A stretch of 64,000 bases of DNA from Paraburkholderia sp. LEh10 (GCF_017814945.1 NZ_JAGIPX010000019.1:80201-144200), one strand, 5' to 3'; positions 26,889 through 36,056 are shown, numbered from the stretch's first letter. The notes: generated by a model not told the origin, from the letters alone. Translations and numbers: made by a program.

Positions 26889-27388
26889 ACGAATTTTGCG
26901 TCCGCCGACGCCCCCGCCAGCTCGCCGGGAAACTGGTCGCGCGGATAGATGAGAAACAGCGGCCCGAAGTCGCTGACCTGCAGGCGCTCGCCGTTCATGC
27001 TGTACGCGACGATCACGCCATAGCGGCTCGTGTCCGATACGGGAATCGTGTACGTGTAGTCGTCGAGCGTGTGGATTTCGATCTGATCGCCGTACGCGCC
27101 CACCGTCTTGAGAATATCCGCGAGCAGCGGCCCCGTGAAGGTGGATTTTGCCGTCCAAGTCGTCGACGTCGAGATCGTATGGACGGGCAGCGCGAGAATC
27201 TGCGCTTCCGAGAAGTGAAAAACGGTGTGATCGGCGTCGTTGGTCTTCGAAATCTTGCCCTTCACGTCGAGCGCGAGCGTGGTCGACACCGGCGCGGCGT
27301 GCGCGCTCAGCGTCACGAGCGCCAGCGCCAGCGCCAGCAAGGGCGCGAGCATCAGCGTGCGCAGCCATCCGTATTGCTTGTCATGCAC
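26858..27388 (-). CDS. Exported molybdopterin-binding-fold protein, probable sensor partner
   Basis: 176 aa from a GTG with an AGAGGGA site. A signal peptide is clear (basic start, then LMLAPLLALALALVTLSAHA, cleavage near Ala32). The mature part (FHFSEAQILALPVHTISTST ... FTGPLLADILKTVGA ... YTIPVSDTSRYGVIVAYSMNG) resembles the SUOX/molybdopterin-dependent oxidoreductase ligand domain, without the cofactor cysteine, as seen in proteins encoded beside sensor kinases. It overlaps the kinase gene, so a periplasmic signal-binding role is inferred. Confidence 0.72.
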   Translation of the reverse strand: MHDKQYGWLRTLMLAPLLALALALVTLSAHAAPVSTTLALDVKGKISKTNDADHTVFHFSEAQILALPVHTISTSTTWTAKSTFTGPLLADILKTVGAYGDQIEIHTLDDYTYTIPVSDTSRYGVIVAYSMNGERLQVSDFGPLFLIYPRDQFPGELAGASADAKFVWQIKALIVK

Positions 27389-27582
27389 TTTCAGGTCCCT
27401 CTTGTGTGGTCTTGTTGTTACCCGCCCCGCATTGTGCCTGACAACGCCGTCAGACGATAACGCCAGCGTGTCAGGATGCGCCGACACAGAATCTTTACAT
27501 GGCGTGCATAATATCGGCTTCCATCTCAAAAAAGCCGTTTCGCCGACGCGCGTCCATCCGGCCCACTCGATACCGCAACATC

Positions 27583-28533
27583 ATGAAAAAGCCGGTTCTA
27601 CCGTTGACTTACGAACAGCTCGACCACTGGATCGAATCGCTGCAGCCCGCCCTGCTCGAAGAGCGCTTTGCTGCCGCCGTGGGCATTTTACGGGGTGGCG
27701 CGCCCCTCGCATTGATGGCTTCGCACACGATCGGCGTCCCCGTTGCGTTCCTGAGCTACGACCGCCGGGCGCGCCACGTCACGTGGGATTCGGCGCAGCC
27801 GCTGCCGCCCCCCGGCTCGAAAGTGCTGTTGTGCGAAGACATCGCGGGACGCGGCTTTACGCTCGTCGATTGCATCGCGTTTCTCGAACAGCACGGCCTG
27901 ACCGTCAAGACGTTGACGGGCGCATTCGATGAAATCAGCCGCATCCGCCCCGACTACGCGAATGATGCGTCCGGTTTCTTCGCGTTGTTTCCGTGGGAGC
28001 GGCAGGCCTATACGGCCGAATACCGCGAGGACTGGCTGAAAGTCGAGTCAGGCGCCGCGGACAGGATGGCCGACGACCATCGGTACGCGACCTACGCGAT
28101 CGACCTCGACGGCATCCTGCTGCCCGACGTGCCGCTTTCGCGCTACGACGAGGATCTGGCCGCGGCGCTGAACGAACGCGACGCGCTCCTGCCGTACGAC
28201 GTGCTGCCCGACGTCGACCTGCAGAAGGTGCGCGCGGTGATCACGGGCCGGCCGCACGCGGACCTCGCGCGCACGCGTGCGTGGCTCGAGCGGCACGGCT
28301 TCGGCCATCTCGAACTGGTGATGCGCACACCCGATGCGCACGACGAAACGCCCGCGGGCGCCGCCGCGCACAAGGCGAGCGCCGCGCTGCGCTGCGGCGT
28401 CACGCACTTCATCGAAAGCGACCCGGTGCAGGCGCTTTTCATCGCGAAAGAAGCGCCGCTGCTGCGCGTGATCTGGTGGGATGCCCTCGGGCACACGGGC
28501 ACGCTGATCAGCGCGTCGGTCTGGCAGCGCTGA
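27583..28533 (+). CDS. Phosphoribosyltransferase-HAD fusion protein
   Basis: 316 aa. Residues 1-120 look like a PRTase: RGGAPLAL loop at 37-44 and the PRPP motif VLLCEDIAGRGFTL at 81-94. From about 175 a HAD-like domain follows: YAIDLDGILL (motif I, DLDG), ITGRP (motif II), AHKASAAL (Lys) and THFIESDP (motif IV). Length and order suggest a two-domain nucleotide-handling enzyme, but no pathway can be named. Start at the ATG before KKPVLPLTY. It stands alone between divergent and convergent neighbours. Confidence 0.72.
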   Translation: MKKPVLPLTYEQLDHWIESLQPALLEERFAAAVGILRGGAPLALMASHTIGVPVAFLSYDRRARHVTWDSAQPLPPPGSKVLLCEDIAGRGFTLVDCIAFLEQHGLTVKTLTGAFDEISRIRPDYANDASGFFALFPWERQAYTAEYREDWLKVESGAADRMADDHRYATYAIDLDGILLPDVPLSRYDEDLAAALNERDALLPYDVLPDVDLQKVRAVITGRPHADLARTRAWLERHGFGHLELVMRTPDAHDETPAGAAAHKASAALRCGVTHFIESDPVQALFIAKEAPLLRVIWWDALGHTGTLISASVWQR

Positions 28534-28570
28534 GCCGCACGCCGTGCCAGCGGCCGGGCGAGCCCGCGCG

Positions 28571-30244
28571 CTACTCCGCCTGATCCTTCGCGTCGCCCAG
28601 TTGCAGATGCCGCGCGGCGCGCCGTGATGCGACGACGATCAGCTTCATCGTCGCGCGGGTCGCGCCGACAAACAGCTTGCGCGCGTTGCGCTCGTCGAAC
28701 TCATCGAAATCGACTTCGCTCAGGATCACGCACGGCGCCGACTGCCCCTTGAAACGGTAGATGGAGTCGAGCAGCACGTCGCCTTCGCGGTACGCCGGAT
28801 TGCCGAACAGATCGTACTTGCCCGTGAAGCTGCGCAGCCGGTGCGGACCGAGGTGATCGAGCGGCCAGAGCACCGAGCCCTCGCGTCCGCGAAACGACAG
28901 CACCGCGATGTCCTGCTTGCGAAAGCCGAGCGCCAGCGCCTGGGTGATCGCCCGCTTGGTCGCATCGATGCAGCTTTCGGGCGCCTGCCCTTCGTCGTAG
29001 GCGGACAGCAGGATGTCGGAGCCGTCGAACGGGCTGCCCGCCGCGAGACTGCCCGCGAGCGGCACCGTCGCGCCGACCACGCCGCGCAGATAGTCGAGGA
29101 TGTCACGCGGGCTGCGATAGTTCGTCGATTCGCGCAGCACTGTCCAGCCGGGCAGCGCGACGCTCTCGCGCATATACAGGTTCTGCAGCGGATCTTCGAG
29201 CCACCACCAGGCGCCGCCCGGCTTCAAAAGCCGCTCCAGCGCGGGCACCCACGGCTGCTGGAAGTCCTGGCCCTCGTCGACGATCAGCACATCGTATTGC
29301 CAGCGCGCGTCGATCCGCGTGTCGGCGAACGCGCTTTCGAGCTGCTCGAACACGTCGCCGCTCTGAAAATCCGGTGCGCGGCCGCTGTCCCGCGCGATCC
29401 AGTCACATAGCTGGTGATAGTTCGCGACCTTCGCCTCGGGCGGCACGACGCGCGCGATATGGTCCGCGAGCGGCCGGTTGAAACAGACGTACAAAGGCCG
29501 CTCGCCGCGTGCGACGGCGTCCTTCATCACCTGCACGGCAAGCTGTGTCTTGCCCGAGCCTGCCGTGCCGATCACGCGCAGCCGGAACGGCGCGAATTCG
29601 AGCCGCCGCGCCCATGTTGCGAGGCCGCCCGCGAGCCGCGTGACGAGCGTGCCCGCCTGGCCGACGAGCGCGCTCGCGTCGGGCGTGAGCGACAGTTCGT
29701 CGGCGAGAAAATGATGGATCTTGGGCGCGCACGCGAGACGCGGCTCGTCCTCGGGCAGCGCGTCGCGGATGATGCCGACGAGCTTGTCCTTGCGCGTCGC
29801 GTCGACGATGCGCGCCGGGTTCACGCCCGCGATCGCCGTGTCCTTGACGATGTGATCGGGGCAATACAGCAGCTCTTCGATGAAATACGTGCCCGCGCCG
29901 AAGGCCGCCGTAAAGCGCCGGTGCAGCCCTTCCATCGTGCGCGCCAGCGCGATCGCGACATTGCGCTGCGTCTGCATGTACACCTTGACGAGCCCCTTCG
30001 GCGTCTCGCGCAGAAAGCCCGTTTTCTGCTCGACGATCATCACGCGCCCCGACGGACTCACGATCACGAAGTCGGCCTCGCCGAACACGGAAAAGCCCTC
30101 GGACAGACGCGTCCAGTGCACGCCGTGGTAGACGGTGTAGCCGCGCGGAAGCGCTTCTTCGAGCAGCGCCAGCGTCTCGCGCTCGCGCGCGGCGGCGCCC
30201 GTTGCGGCAAGGCTCTTCCAGTCGTCGGGGACAATGCGGGCCAT
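28571..30244 (-). CDS. NERD-domain SF1 (UvrD-like) helicase/nuclease
   Basis: 557 aa. N-terminal NERD nuclease-like domain (about 20-130: FGEADFVIVSPSGRVMIVEQKTG contains the D ... E-x-K nuclease core), then an SF1 helicase: Walker A VIGTAGSGKTQLAVQ, Walker B YDVLIVDEGQDF, and C-terminal motifs DSIYRFKGQSAPCVIL and LFVGATRATMKL. Cytoplasmic DNA or RNA processing is expected. Proteins of this build are widespread, and some act in phage defence; nothing around it proves that here. The ATG at 30244 gives a family-like start; an open frame continues upstream without support. Confidence 0.83.
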   Translation of the reverse strand: MARIVPDDWKSLAATGAAARERETLALLEEALPRGYTVYHGVHWTRLSEGFSVFGEADFVIVSPSGRVMIVEQKTGFLRETPKGLVKVYMQTQRNVAIALARTMEGLHRRFTAAFGAGTYFIEELLYCPDHIVKDTAIAGVNPARIVDATRKDKLVGIIRDALPEDEPRLACAPKIHHFLADELSLTPDASALVGQAGTLVTRLAGGLATWARRLEFAPFRLRVIGTAGSGKTQLAVQVMKDAVARGERPLYVCFNRPLADHIARVVPPEAKVANYHQLCDWIARDSGRAPDFQSGDVFEQLESAFADTRIDARWQYDVLIVDEGQDFQQPWVPALERLLKPGGAWWWLEDPLQNLYMRESVALPGWTVLRESTNYRSPRDILDYLRGVVGATVPLAGSLAAGSPFDGSDILLSAYDEGQAPESCIDATKRAITQALALGFRKQDIAVLSFRGREGSVLWPLDHLGPHRLRSFTGKYDLFGNPAYREGDVLLDSIYRFKGQSAPCVILSEVDFDEFDERNARKLFVGATRATMKLIVVASRRAARHLQLGDAKDQAE

Positions 30245-30400
30245 GCGATGCCTCGTCAGGTTGGGTGCGCACATTGTACGCAACGCCCGTACGGGCATTG
30301 GCCGCGAAAGGAAAGATAAATCCGCTTCGTGTATCGTTATCGATTGAACGCCGCGCACGTGGCGCGGCTTGCCAACAAGAAGAGGAAAGAGGATTACCGG

Positions 30401-31027
30401 ATGATTACGATCTGGGGACGCGCCAACTCGGTCAATGTCCAGAAAATCTTGTGGGTGTGCGACGAACTGGTCCTGCCCTACAACCGCATCGACGCCGGCC
30501 TGCAATTCGGCCGCAACGACGAACCCGACTATCTCGCGATGAACCCGACGGGCAAGATTCCGACACTCGTCGACGGCGACTACGTGCTGTGGGAATCGAA
30601 CTCGATCCTGCGTTATCTGGTGATGCAGTACGGCGCTTCCAGCCTGCTCTACACCGACGAGCCGAAGGCGCGCGCGAGCATCGACCGCTGGCTCGACTGG
30701 TCGCTGTCCACGCTGCAGCCCGCCGAGCGTCCCGTATTCTGGGCGATCGTGCGCACGCCGGAGGCCGAGCGCGACGCGGCAAAGCTAAGCGCCGACATCG
30801 GCAACGTCGCGAAGCTGTGGAAGATGCTCGATGCGCACCTGCAAGGGCGCTTCTTCATCGAAGGCGAGAAGTTCACGCTCGCCGACATCGTGCTCGGCGC
30901 GTACGCGAAACGCTGGTTCGGCTTGCCGGGCGTCGAGCGTCCGTCGATGCCGAACCTCGAACGCTGGTATCGGCGGCTCGCCCCCCGCTCGGGATTCAAG
31001 CGATACGTCGACTTTGATCTGACCTGA
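30401..31027 (+). CDS. Glutathione S-transferase family protein
   Basis: 208 aa. Thioredoxin-fold N-terminus with the glutathione loop NPTGKIPTLVDGDYVLWESNSI (47-68; cis-Pro and the ES pair) and an all-helical C-terminus with the FTLADIVLGAYAKRW N-capping motif. Ser10 in GRANSVNVQK is a candidate thiolate-stabilising residue. GAGGAAAGAGGA lies ahead of the ATG. It precedes a second GST gene by 2 bp, so the two are co-transcribed. Substrate unknown. Confidence 0.88.
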   Translation: MITIWGRANSVNVQKILWVCDELVLPYNRIDAGLQFGRNDEPDYLAMNPTGKIPTLVDGDYVLWESNSILRYLVMQYGASSLLYTDEPKARASIDRWLDWSLSTLQPAERPVFWAIVRTPEAERDAAKLSADIGNVAKLWKMLDAHLQGRFFIEGEKFTLADIVLGAYAKRWFGLPGVERPSMPNLERWYRRLAPRSGFKRYVDFDLT

Positions 31028-31029
31028 TC

Positions 31030-31656
31030 ATGACCATCACGCTCTACGCATGGGGCACGCCGAACGGCCGCAAGGTCAGCGTCGCGCTCGAAGAAATGGA
31101 ACTGCCGTACACCGTCAAGGCGATCGACATCACCCAGGACGAGCAATTCCAGCCGGACTTCCTCGCGATCAGCCCGAACAACAAGATCCCTGCGATCGTC
31201 GATTCCGACGGGCCGGACGGCGGGATGATCAGCGTGTTCGAATCGGGCGCGATCCTGCTGTATCTCGGCGAGAAGACGGGCAAATTCCTGCCGAAAAGTC
31301 TGCGCGACCGCGTGCCCGTGCTCGAATGGCTGATGTGGCAGATGGGCGGCTTCGGTCCGATGCCGGGCCAGGTGCATCACTTTGCGGCGCTCGCATCCGA
31401 AGACGATAAGCGCTACGGCCTCAAGCGCTTCTCGACCGAGACGCGGCGGCTGTACGCGGTGCTCAATGCACGCCTGAGCAAGACGGAGTACGTGGCGGGC
31501 GAGCTTTCCGTCGCGGACTTCGCAATTCTTGGCTGGGCGTGGCGGCACGAGCGGCACAAGGTCGATCTCGCCGACTACCCGCACGTGAAGCGCTGGTATG
31601 ACACGCTGTTCGAACGCCCGGGCGTGCGGCGCGGGTTCGAGGTCAAGCTCGACTGA
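31030..31656 (+). CDS. Glutathione S-transferase, Nu class (YfcG/YghU-like)
   Basis: 208 aa. WGTPNGRKVSVALEEMELPY (the TPNG/xK site of the Nu class), ISPNNKIPAIVDSDGPDG and FESGAILLYLGEKTGKFLP are the glutathione-site signatures of YfcG-like disulfide-bond oxidoreductase GSTs. C-terminal helices end in VADFAILGWAWRHERHKVDL. Starts 2 bp after the previous gene, forming a two-GST operon. Likely a disulfide reductase or peroxidase in the cytoplasm. Confidence 0.88.
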   Translation: MTITLYAWGTPNGRKVSVALEEMELPYTVKAIDITQDEQFQPDFLAISPNNKIPAIVDSDGPDGGMISVFESGAILLYLGEKTGKFLPKSLRDRVPVLEWLMWQMGGFGPMPGQVHHFAALASEDDKRYGLKRFSTETRRLYAVLNARLSKTEYVAGELSVADFAILGWAWRHERHKVDLADYPHVKRWYDTLFERPGVRRGFEVKLD

Positions 31657-31744
31657 ACGTCGCGATCGGGCGACGCACATTTGCACCACGCGAGGCGCCC
31701 TGTGCGCCCGCGCCGCCCGTTCTGACGAACCGTATAATCAGCGG

Positions 31745-32332
31745 ATGAAAAACGCCAAGCCAACCGCCGACGCCGCACGGGATCATTCGCCCGGCGCGCA
31801 TCACGAGCATGGAACGGCGCATGTCCATTCACACACGGACGATGCGCATGCGAACCACGCGCACACGCACGGCACGCCTGCGTCCGCCGAAGCGGCGCTC
31901 GCGCTGGCGGAAGAATACTGCCGCGAACGCGGCGAAAAGCTCACGCCAATTCGCCGCAAGGTGCTGGAACTGCTGCTGACATCGGGCCGCGCGACGAAGG
32001 CGTACTCGCTGCTCGACGACATGCGCCAGATCCACCCCGGCTCCGCGCCGCCGACCGTGTATCGCGCACTCGACTTTCTGCTTTCCGCGGGGCTCGTTCA
32101 CAAGATCGAGTCGATCAACGCGTTCGCCGTCTGTCATGACCTCACGCAATGCCAGCACGGCATTCTCGTCGTGTGCCAGCAGTGCGGCAATGTCACCGAA
32201 CTGCATCAACCCGCGCTGCGCGAGGCGCTCGTCGCACAAATCGAAAACGCGGGCTACCGGCTCGCCGGGGATGGGATCGAGCTGAAAGGGCTCTGTTCAG
32301 CGTGCCAGGCGGCACCGGCCACCGGCAGCTGA
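31745..32332 (+). CDS. zur: Fur-family regulator, probably zinc-responsive Zur
   Basis: 195 aa. Fur fold: LTPIRRKVLELLLTSGRATKAYSLLD winged helix, then PTVYRALDFLLSAGLVHKIES, and a metal domain with CQHGILVVCQQCGN and C-terminal CSAC, the four structural Zn cysteines. The PTVYRAL and AGLVHKI wording fits Zur rather than Fur/PerR. Unusual: about 50 extra N-terminal residues rich in His (HEHGTAHVHSHTDDAHANHA), a possible extra zinc-sensing arm. No zinc transporter genes adjoin it. A TATAAT at 31733-31738 lies unusually close to the ATG. Confidence 0.82.
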   Translation: MKNAKPTADAARDHSPGAHHEHGTAHVHSHTDDAHANHAHTHGTPASAEAALALAEEYCRERGEKLTPIRRKVLELLLTSGRATKAYSLLDDMRQIHPGSAPPTVYRALDFLLSAGLVHKIESINAFAVCHDLTQCQHGILVVCQQCGNVTELHQPALREALVAQIENAGYRLAGDGIELKGLCSACQAAPATGS

Positions 32333-32363
32333 ATTCGCCAACGGGAACGCCGCGGTTCGAGCG

Positions 32364-32780
32364 TCAGGTCAAACCTGCGGCGCGCGCGCCAATCGCATCG
32401 TGCAGAAGCGTCACCAGCGCCTCGGGCGGCGCCGGTTTCGTCATGAAGTGCTGGAATCCTTCGCCGATGCTGCGCAGCCGGTAGGCTTCATCCGTATGGC
32501 CCGTCAAGGCCACCGCGACGGAAGGAGAATGATCGCCGCGAATCTCGTGATCCCGCACGCGCTGAATCAGGTAGAAGCCGTCCATCGCGGGCAGGTCCAG
32601 ATCGCAGACGACGGCATCCGGCAGCGCGCGCACCACAGCTTCGACACCTTCCTCCGCATCCGCCACCGCGATGACGTGCGCCCCTTCCGATTCGAGCAGA
32701 ATTTTCAACGATTCCCTGCTCTGCGGGTCGTCTTCGACGAGCACGATCGTGGCCTGATCGAGCCTCAATACTCCGTTCAT
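32364..32780 (-). CDS. Single-domain response regulator
   Basis: 138 aa from the ATG at 32780. Receiver domain: acidic pair in IVLVEDDPQS, phospho-acceptor Asp in DAVVCDLDLPAMDG, Thr in VALTGHT and Lys in HFMTKPAPPE. No output domain follows. It may be CheY-like or the partner of a distant kinase; none is encoded beside it. In-frame ATGs at 32828 and 32840 would add N-terminal residues and cannot be excluded, as no ribosome site is strong. Confidence 0.82.
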   Translation of the reverse strand: MNGVLRLDQATIVLVEDDPQSRESLKILLESEGAHVIAVADAEEGVEAVVRALPDAVVCDLDLPAMDGFYLIQRVRDHEIRGDHSPSVAVALTGHTDEAYRLRSIGEGFQHFMTKPAPPEALVTLLHDAIGARAAGLT

Positions 32781-33285
32781 CTTGATGTTATTGCTTGAAA
32801 AGCGGGTTATGCATTCTGACGTGGACATGATGTTACGCACTTGTGTACCGCGCCAGCGCCGGCAGCGGAAAACAGTTCAACGTTTCTACTCTCATAGGAC
32901 GTTCTTACCGAGGTGGACGGACGCGCTGTCCGTACCGCCAACCCCTCGCGCTTCGCGTATTCGTCGCGGCCCGCACGCTGGGGCGGGCACATCCTCCCTT
33001 CGGACTCGATTTTCCGCGTCGAGTTGCACGCGACTGTGCGGTTGCGAGCATGGCGTGACGGTTCATCCCCACGCTTTGCCCGCGAACGGCACCGCGTCCT
33101 CTTGACGAGCGCGCCAGGCGCTTGCGTGACCGTCTGAAGGCAGGCAGATAACGCGAGAGTGCGGTCACACGCATGATCCGCGACTCGCGAAGCGCACCAG
33201 GATCAAGCATGTTGCGTGCCGCATAAATTGGGGGTTGCCCGCATGGCGGAACCGGGCAGAAAAGGGAATGGGGACGAAATGCGGC
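32781..33285. other. Intergenic region
   Basis: About 500 bp with no supported gene, RNA or repeat. Short open frames through it have poor codon structure. Confidence 0.4.
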
Positions 33286-34041
33286 TTATGCCGGCGCAGG
33301 GCGGCCGACGCCGTGGGTCAGGAGCGCCACGGCATGACGCGCGATATCGTCAGCCGTCAATTTGCGCCGCGCGGGGTCGTTGCGCCACACGGCCGACGTC
33401 GCGAGCGGCAATATCGCCAGACCAATCACCGACAGAAAAACCAGCGACGGCTCCAGATCCCGACTAAGCCGCCCTTCCTTCTGCCATCGCTCGATGTACG
33501 CGGTGCCGGCGCGCTGGTTCGCATCGCCGAAGCGCTCGTGCATGCGCTGCTTGAGCAGGCCGCCTTCGCTCATCACCTCGCGGATCCAGAGCGACGGAAA
33601 CCACGGGTAGTCCCCCGCCACTTCGACGAGCCGCCGCACCAGCAGCGTGATGGCCGCCAGGGGATCGTCGGGATGCACCTGGAACGAGCCCGTCAGCCTC
33701 GCGCGCAGCGGCAGGAAACGCTCGTCGATCAACACGTCGAGCAGTTGATCGCGCGTCTTGAAGTAGTAATGCATCATCGCCGGCGTGAATCCCGCCTCGC
33801 GCGCAACCTGCCCGAGCGTCGTATCGACGATGCCTTGGCGCGCAAACAGCGCGAGCGCCGCGTCCAGCAGACGGGCGCGCTGCTCCGGTCCGCGGCCGCT
33901 GCCCGATGGCCGGCCCGGCTTGCGCGCGGCTGCCGGCACCGCGTCGCCGTCCGCCGGCGCGCGCAGTCCGCTTTCACCCTGGTTATGGCCCGCACCTTCT
34001 GCCTGTTCCGCACCCGATTGCGCTGCCGATTTTCTTGCCAT
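33286..34041 (-). CDS. TetR family transcriptional regulator
   Basis: 251 aa. After a poorly ordered 40-residue leader comes RLLDAALALFARQGIVDTTLGQVAREAGFTPAMMHYYFKTRDQLL, a complete TetR HTH; the C-terminal ligand domain ends ... LTADDIARHAVALLTHGV. Divergent to an MFS efflux gene at 34118, with only 76 bp between starts, so it is the likely repressor of that pump and of itself. Confidence 0.88.
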   Translation of the reverse strand: MARKSAAQSGAEQAEGAGHNQGESGLRAPADGDAVPAAARKPGRPSGSGRGPEQRARLLDAALALFARQGIVDTTLGQVAREAGFTPAMMHYYFKTRDQLLDVLIDERFLPLRARLTGSFQVHPDDPLAAITLLVRRLVEVAGDYPWFPSLWIREVMSEGGLLKQRMHERFGDANQRAGTAYIERWQKEGRLSRDLEPSLVFLSVIGLAILPLATSAVWRNDPARRKLTADDIARHAVALLTHGVGRPAPA

Positions 34042-34084
34042 GACGGTGAACTGTGAATTTGACGAATGTCCGCATTGGGAATAT

Positions 34085-34106
34085 ATTAATCTTCATGTTA
34101 ATTAAT
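34085..34106. promoter_or_regulatory. Possible TetR operator between tetR and the MFS gene
   Basis: AT-rich inverted pair: ATTAAT at 34085-34090 and again at 34101-34106, in a 76-bp divergent intergenic gap that is otherwise the natural operator position. The symmetry is short, so this is tentative. Confidence 0.4.
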
Positions 34107-34117
34107 TTCAAGGCAAC

Positions 34118-35647
34118 TTGAAAGCACCGGAAGTGCAGACGGACACCCGAACCCTCACCCCCGACGCGGCGCCCGGCACCATCGAGCGGCCGTCGCTTCG
34201 CGTGCTGTTTCCCGCGCTGCTGCTGGTGATGCTGCTCGCGGCGCTTGACCAGACCATCGTCTCGACCGCGCTGCCGACCATCGTCGGCGAGCTCGGCGGG
34301 CTCGACAGTCTGTCGTGGGTCGTCACCGCATATCTGCTGACCTCGACGATCGTTGTGCCGCTGTACGGCAAGTTCGGCGATCTGTTCGGACGCAAGGTCG
34401 TGCTGCAGACGGCCATCGTGCTGTTTCTGATCGGCTCGGCGCTATGCGGCGTCGCGCAGAACATGACGCAGCTGATCCTCTTGCGCGCGCTGCAAGGGCT
34501 GGGCGGCGGCGGGCTGCTCGTCATCACGATGGCGGCCATCGGCGACGTGATTCCGCCCGCCGAGCGCGGCCGCTATCAGGGCGTGTTCGGCGGCGTGTTC
34601 GGTCTTGCCACCGTGATCGGCCCCATGATGGGCGGCTTTCTGGTGGACCATCTGTCGTGGCGCTGGATCTTCTACATCAACGTGCCGCTCGGCATCGTTG
34701 CGCTGCTCGTGATCGGCGCCGTGTTCAAGCCGCGCGTTGCGCACGTCAGGCACACGATCGACTACATGGGCGCAGCCTTTCTTGCAGGCGCCCTCACTTG
34801 CGTGATCCTGTTCACGAGCCAGGGCGGCACGGTGTTGCCGTGGAGTTCGCCGCAACTGTGGTTCACGCTCGTACTCGCATTCATCTGCATAGGCGGATTC
34901 ATCTACGAAGAGCGCCTCGCCGTCGAGCCGATCATGCCGCTTGAACTGTTTCGCGACCGCACGTTTTTGCTGTCGAGCGCGATCGGTTTTATCGTCGGCG
35001 TATCGCTGTTTGGCTCGGTGACGTTTCTGCCGATGTATCTGCAGGTCGTGAAGAACTCGACACCTTCCGAAGCCGGCATGCAGATGCTGCCGATGATGGG
35101 CGGCGTACTGCTGATGTCGATCATCACGGGCCGCATCATCAGCAAGATCGGCAAATACCGGATGTTCCCGATCATGGGCACGTTCCTCGTCGGCGTCGCG
35201 ATGGTGCTGCTTACCACATTGAAGCTCAGCACACCCGTTCATCTGATGTACGCGTACATGGGCGTGCTCGGCTGCGGTCTCGGCATGGTGATGCAGGTGC
35301 TCATTCTCGCCGTGCAAAACGCGGTGCCGTTCAGGCATCTCGGCACCGCGACGTCGGGGGCAACGCTGTTCCGATCGATCGGCGGCTCAGTCGGCGTGGC
35401 GGCATTCGGCGCGATCTTTTCGAATGGCTTGGCGTCGCGCCTGCAAGCGCTGATTCCACCCGACACCGAGTTGCCGCACGCGCTCGGGCCCGCAGCGATT
35501 CATCGCTTGCCCACCGTGCTGCGTGACGACTATCTGCTCGCCTTCGCAAGCGCATTGCATACGGTGTACATCGTCGCCGCATGCGTGGTCGTGCTCGCGT
35601 TCGCGCTTGCGTGGCTGCTCAGAGACCATCCCCTGCGCAAACAGTGA
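34118..35647 (+). CDS. DHA2-family MFS drug efflux transporter (EmrB/QacA type)
   Basis: 509 aa, 14 predicted membrane helices. Family motifs: LDQTIVSTALPTIVGELGG (motif D1/helix 1), LYGKFGDLFGRKVVLQTAI (motif A) and RALQGLGGGGLLVITMAAIGDV, then a motif-C-like GVFGLATVIGPMMGGFL. Proton-driven export of toxic organic compounds across the inner membrane. No EmrA-type adaptor is adjacent. Start is TTG at 34118 with AAGG close upstream; a GTG five codons later is the alternative. Probably controlled by the divergent TetR protein. Confidence 0.92.
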   Translation: MKAPEVQTDTRTLTPDAAPGTIERPSLRVLFPALLLVMLLAALDQTIVSTALPTIVGELGGLDSLSWVVTAYLLTSTIVVPLYGKFGDLFGRKVVLQTAIVLFLIGSALCGVAQNMTQLILLRALQGLGGGGLLVITMAAIGDVIPPAERGRYQGVFGGVFGLATVIGPMMGGFLVDHLSWRWIFYINVPLGIVALLVIGAVFKPRVAHVRHTIDYMGAAFLAGALTCVILFTSQGGTVLPWSSPQLWFTLVLAFICIGGFIYEERLAVEPIMPLELFRDRTFLLSSAIGFIVGVSLFGSVTFLPMYLQVVKNSTPSEAGMQMLPMMGGVLLMSIITGRIISKIGKYRMFPIMGTFLVGVAMVLLTTLKLSTPVHLMYAYMGVLGCGLGMVMQVLILAVQNAVPFRHLGTATSGATLFRSIGGSVGVAAFGAIFSNGLASRLQALIPPDTELPHALGPAAIHRLPTVLRDDYLLAFASALHTVYIVAACVVVLAFALAWLLRDHPLRKQ

Positions 35648-36056
35648 ATCCAAACAGTGAATCGCGCGGAAAAGGAAGAGCGCGCACGATAACCGTGCAG
35701 CGTTTTTATCGAGGTGCTTTAACGTACTCTAACGTGCTTTACCCAGAAGGCCGGCCCCTGCGCGCCGGCCTTTTATTCGATCGCGGCTTTTCCTATGATC
35801 ATTAAATGGCATGCCGCGCGCGCTATTGTTTTCCGGCGCGAAATCCATGGGTGCAATATGTGCGATAGGTAACAACGTCGATTGACGCGAGGAGCGAAAA
35901 AAACCATATTGCACACAGCGGCCCCGTGACGAAAAAGAACTGGGCCGGCCGCTACCCAGCGCATGTGGATCGCGAGTTCCGCCAACTCCGCCGTTTGCTT
36001 CACTTCGATCCTGAGCATGCCGAAATGGCATCGCCTACAACTGGTTGGGGTTAAGC
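35648..36056. other. Intergenic region after the MFS gene
   Basis: Contains the terminator at 35747-35776 and, just before it, a loose direct repeat (TGCTTTAACGTACTCTAACGTGCTTTA). The remainder, about 280 bp before the zinc-ribbon gene, holds nothing recognisable. Confidence 0.4.
35747..35776 (+). terminator. Intrinsic terminator of the MFS gene
   Basis: Perfect 9-bp stem AAGGCCGGC / GCCGGCCTT with an 8-base loop, followed by TTATT. Lies 100 bp past the MFS stop. Confidence 0.8.

Noticed and set aside
25065..26948. 627-codon plus-strand frame
   Set aside because: Antisense of the hybrid kinase, composition typical of shadows.
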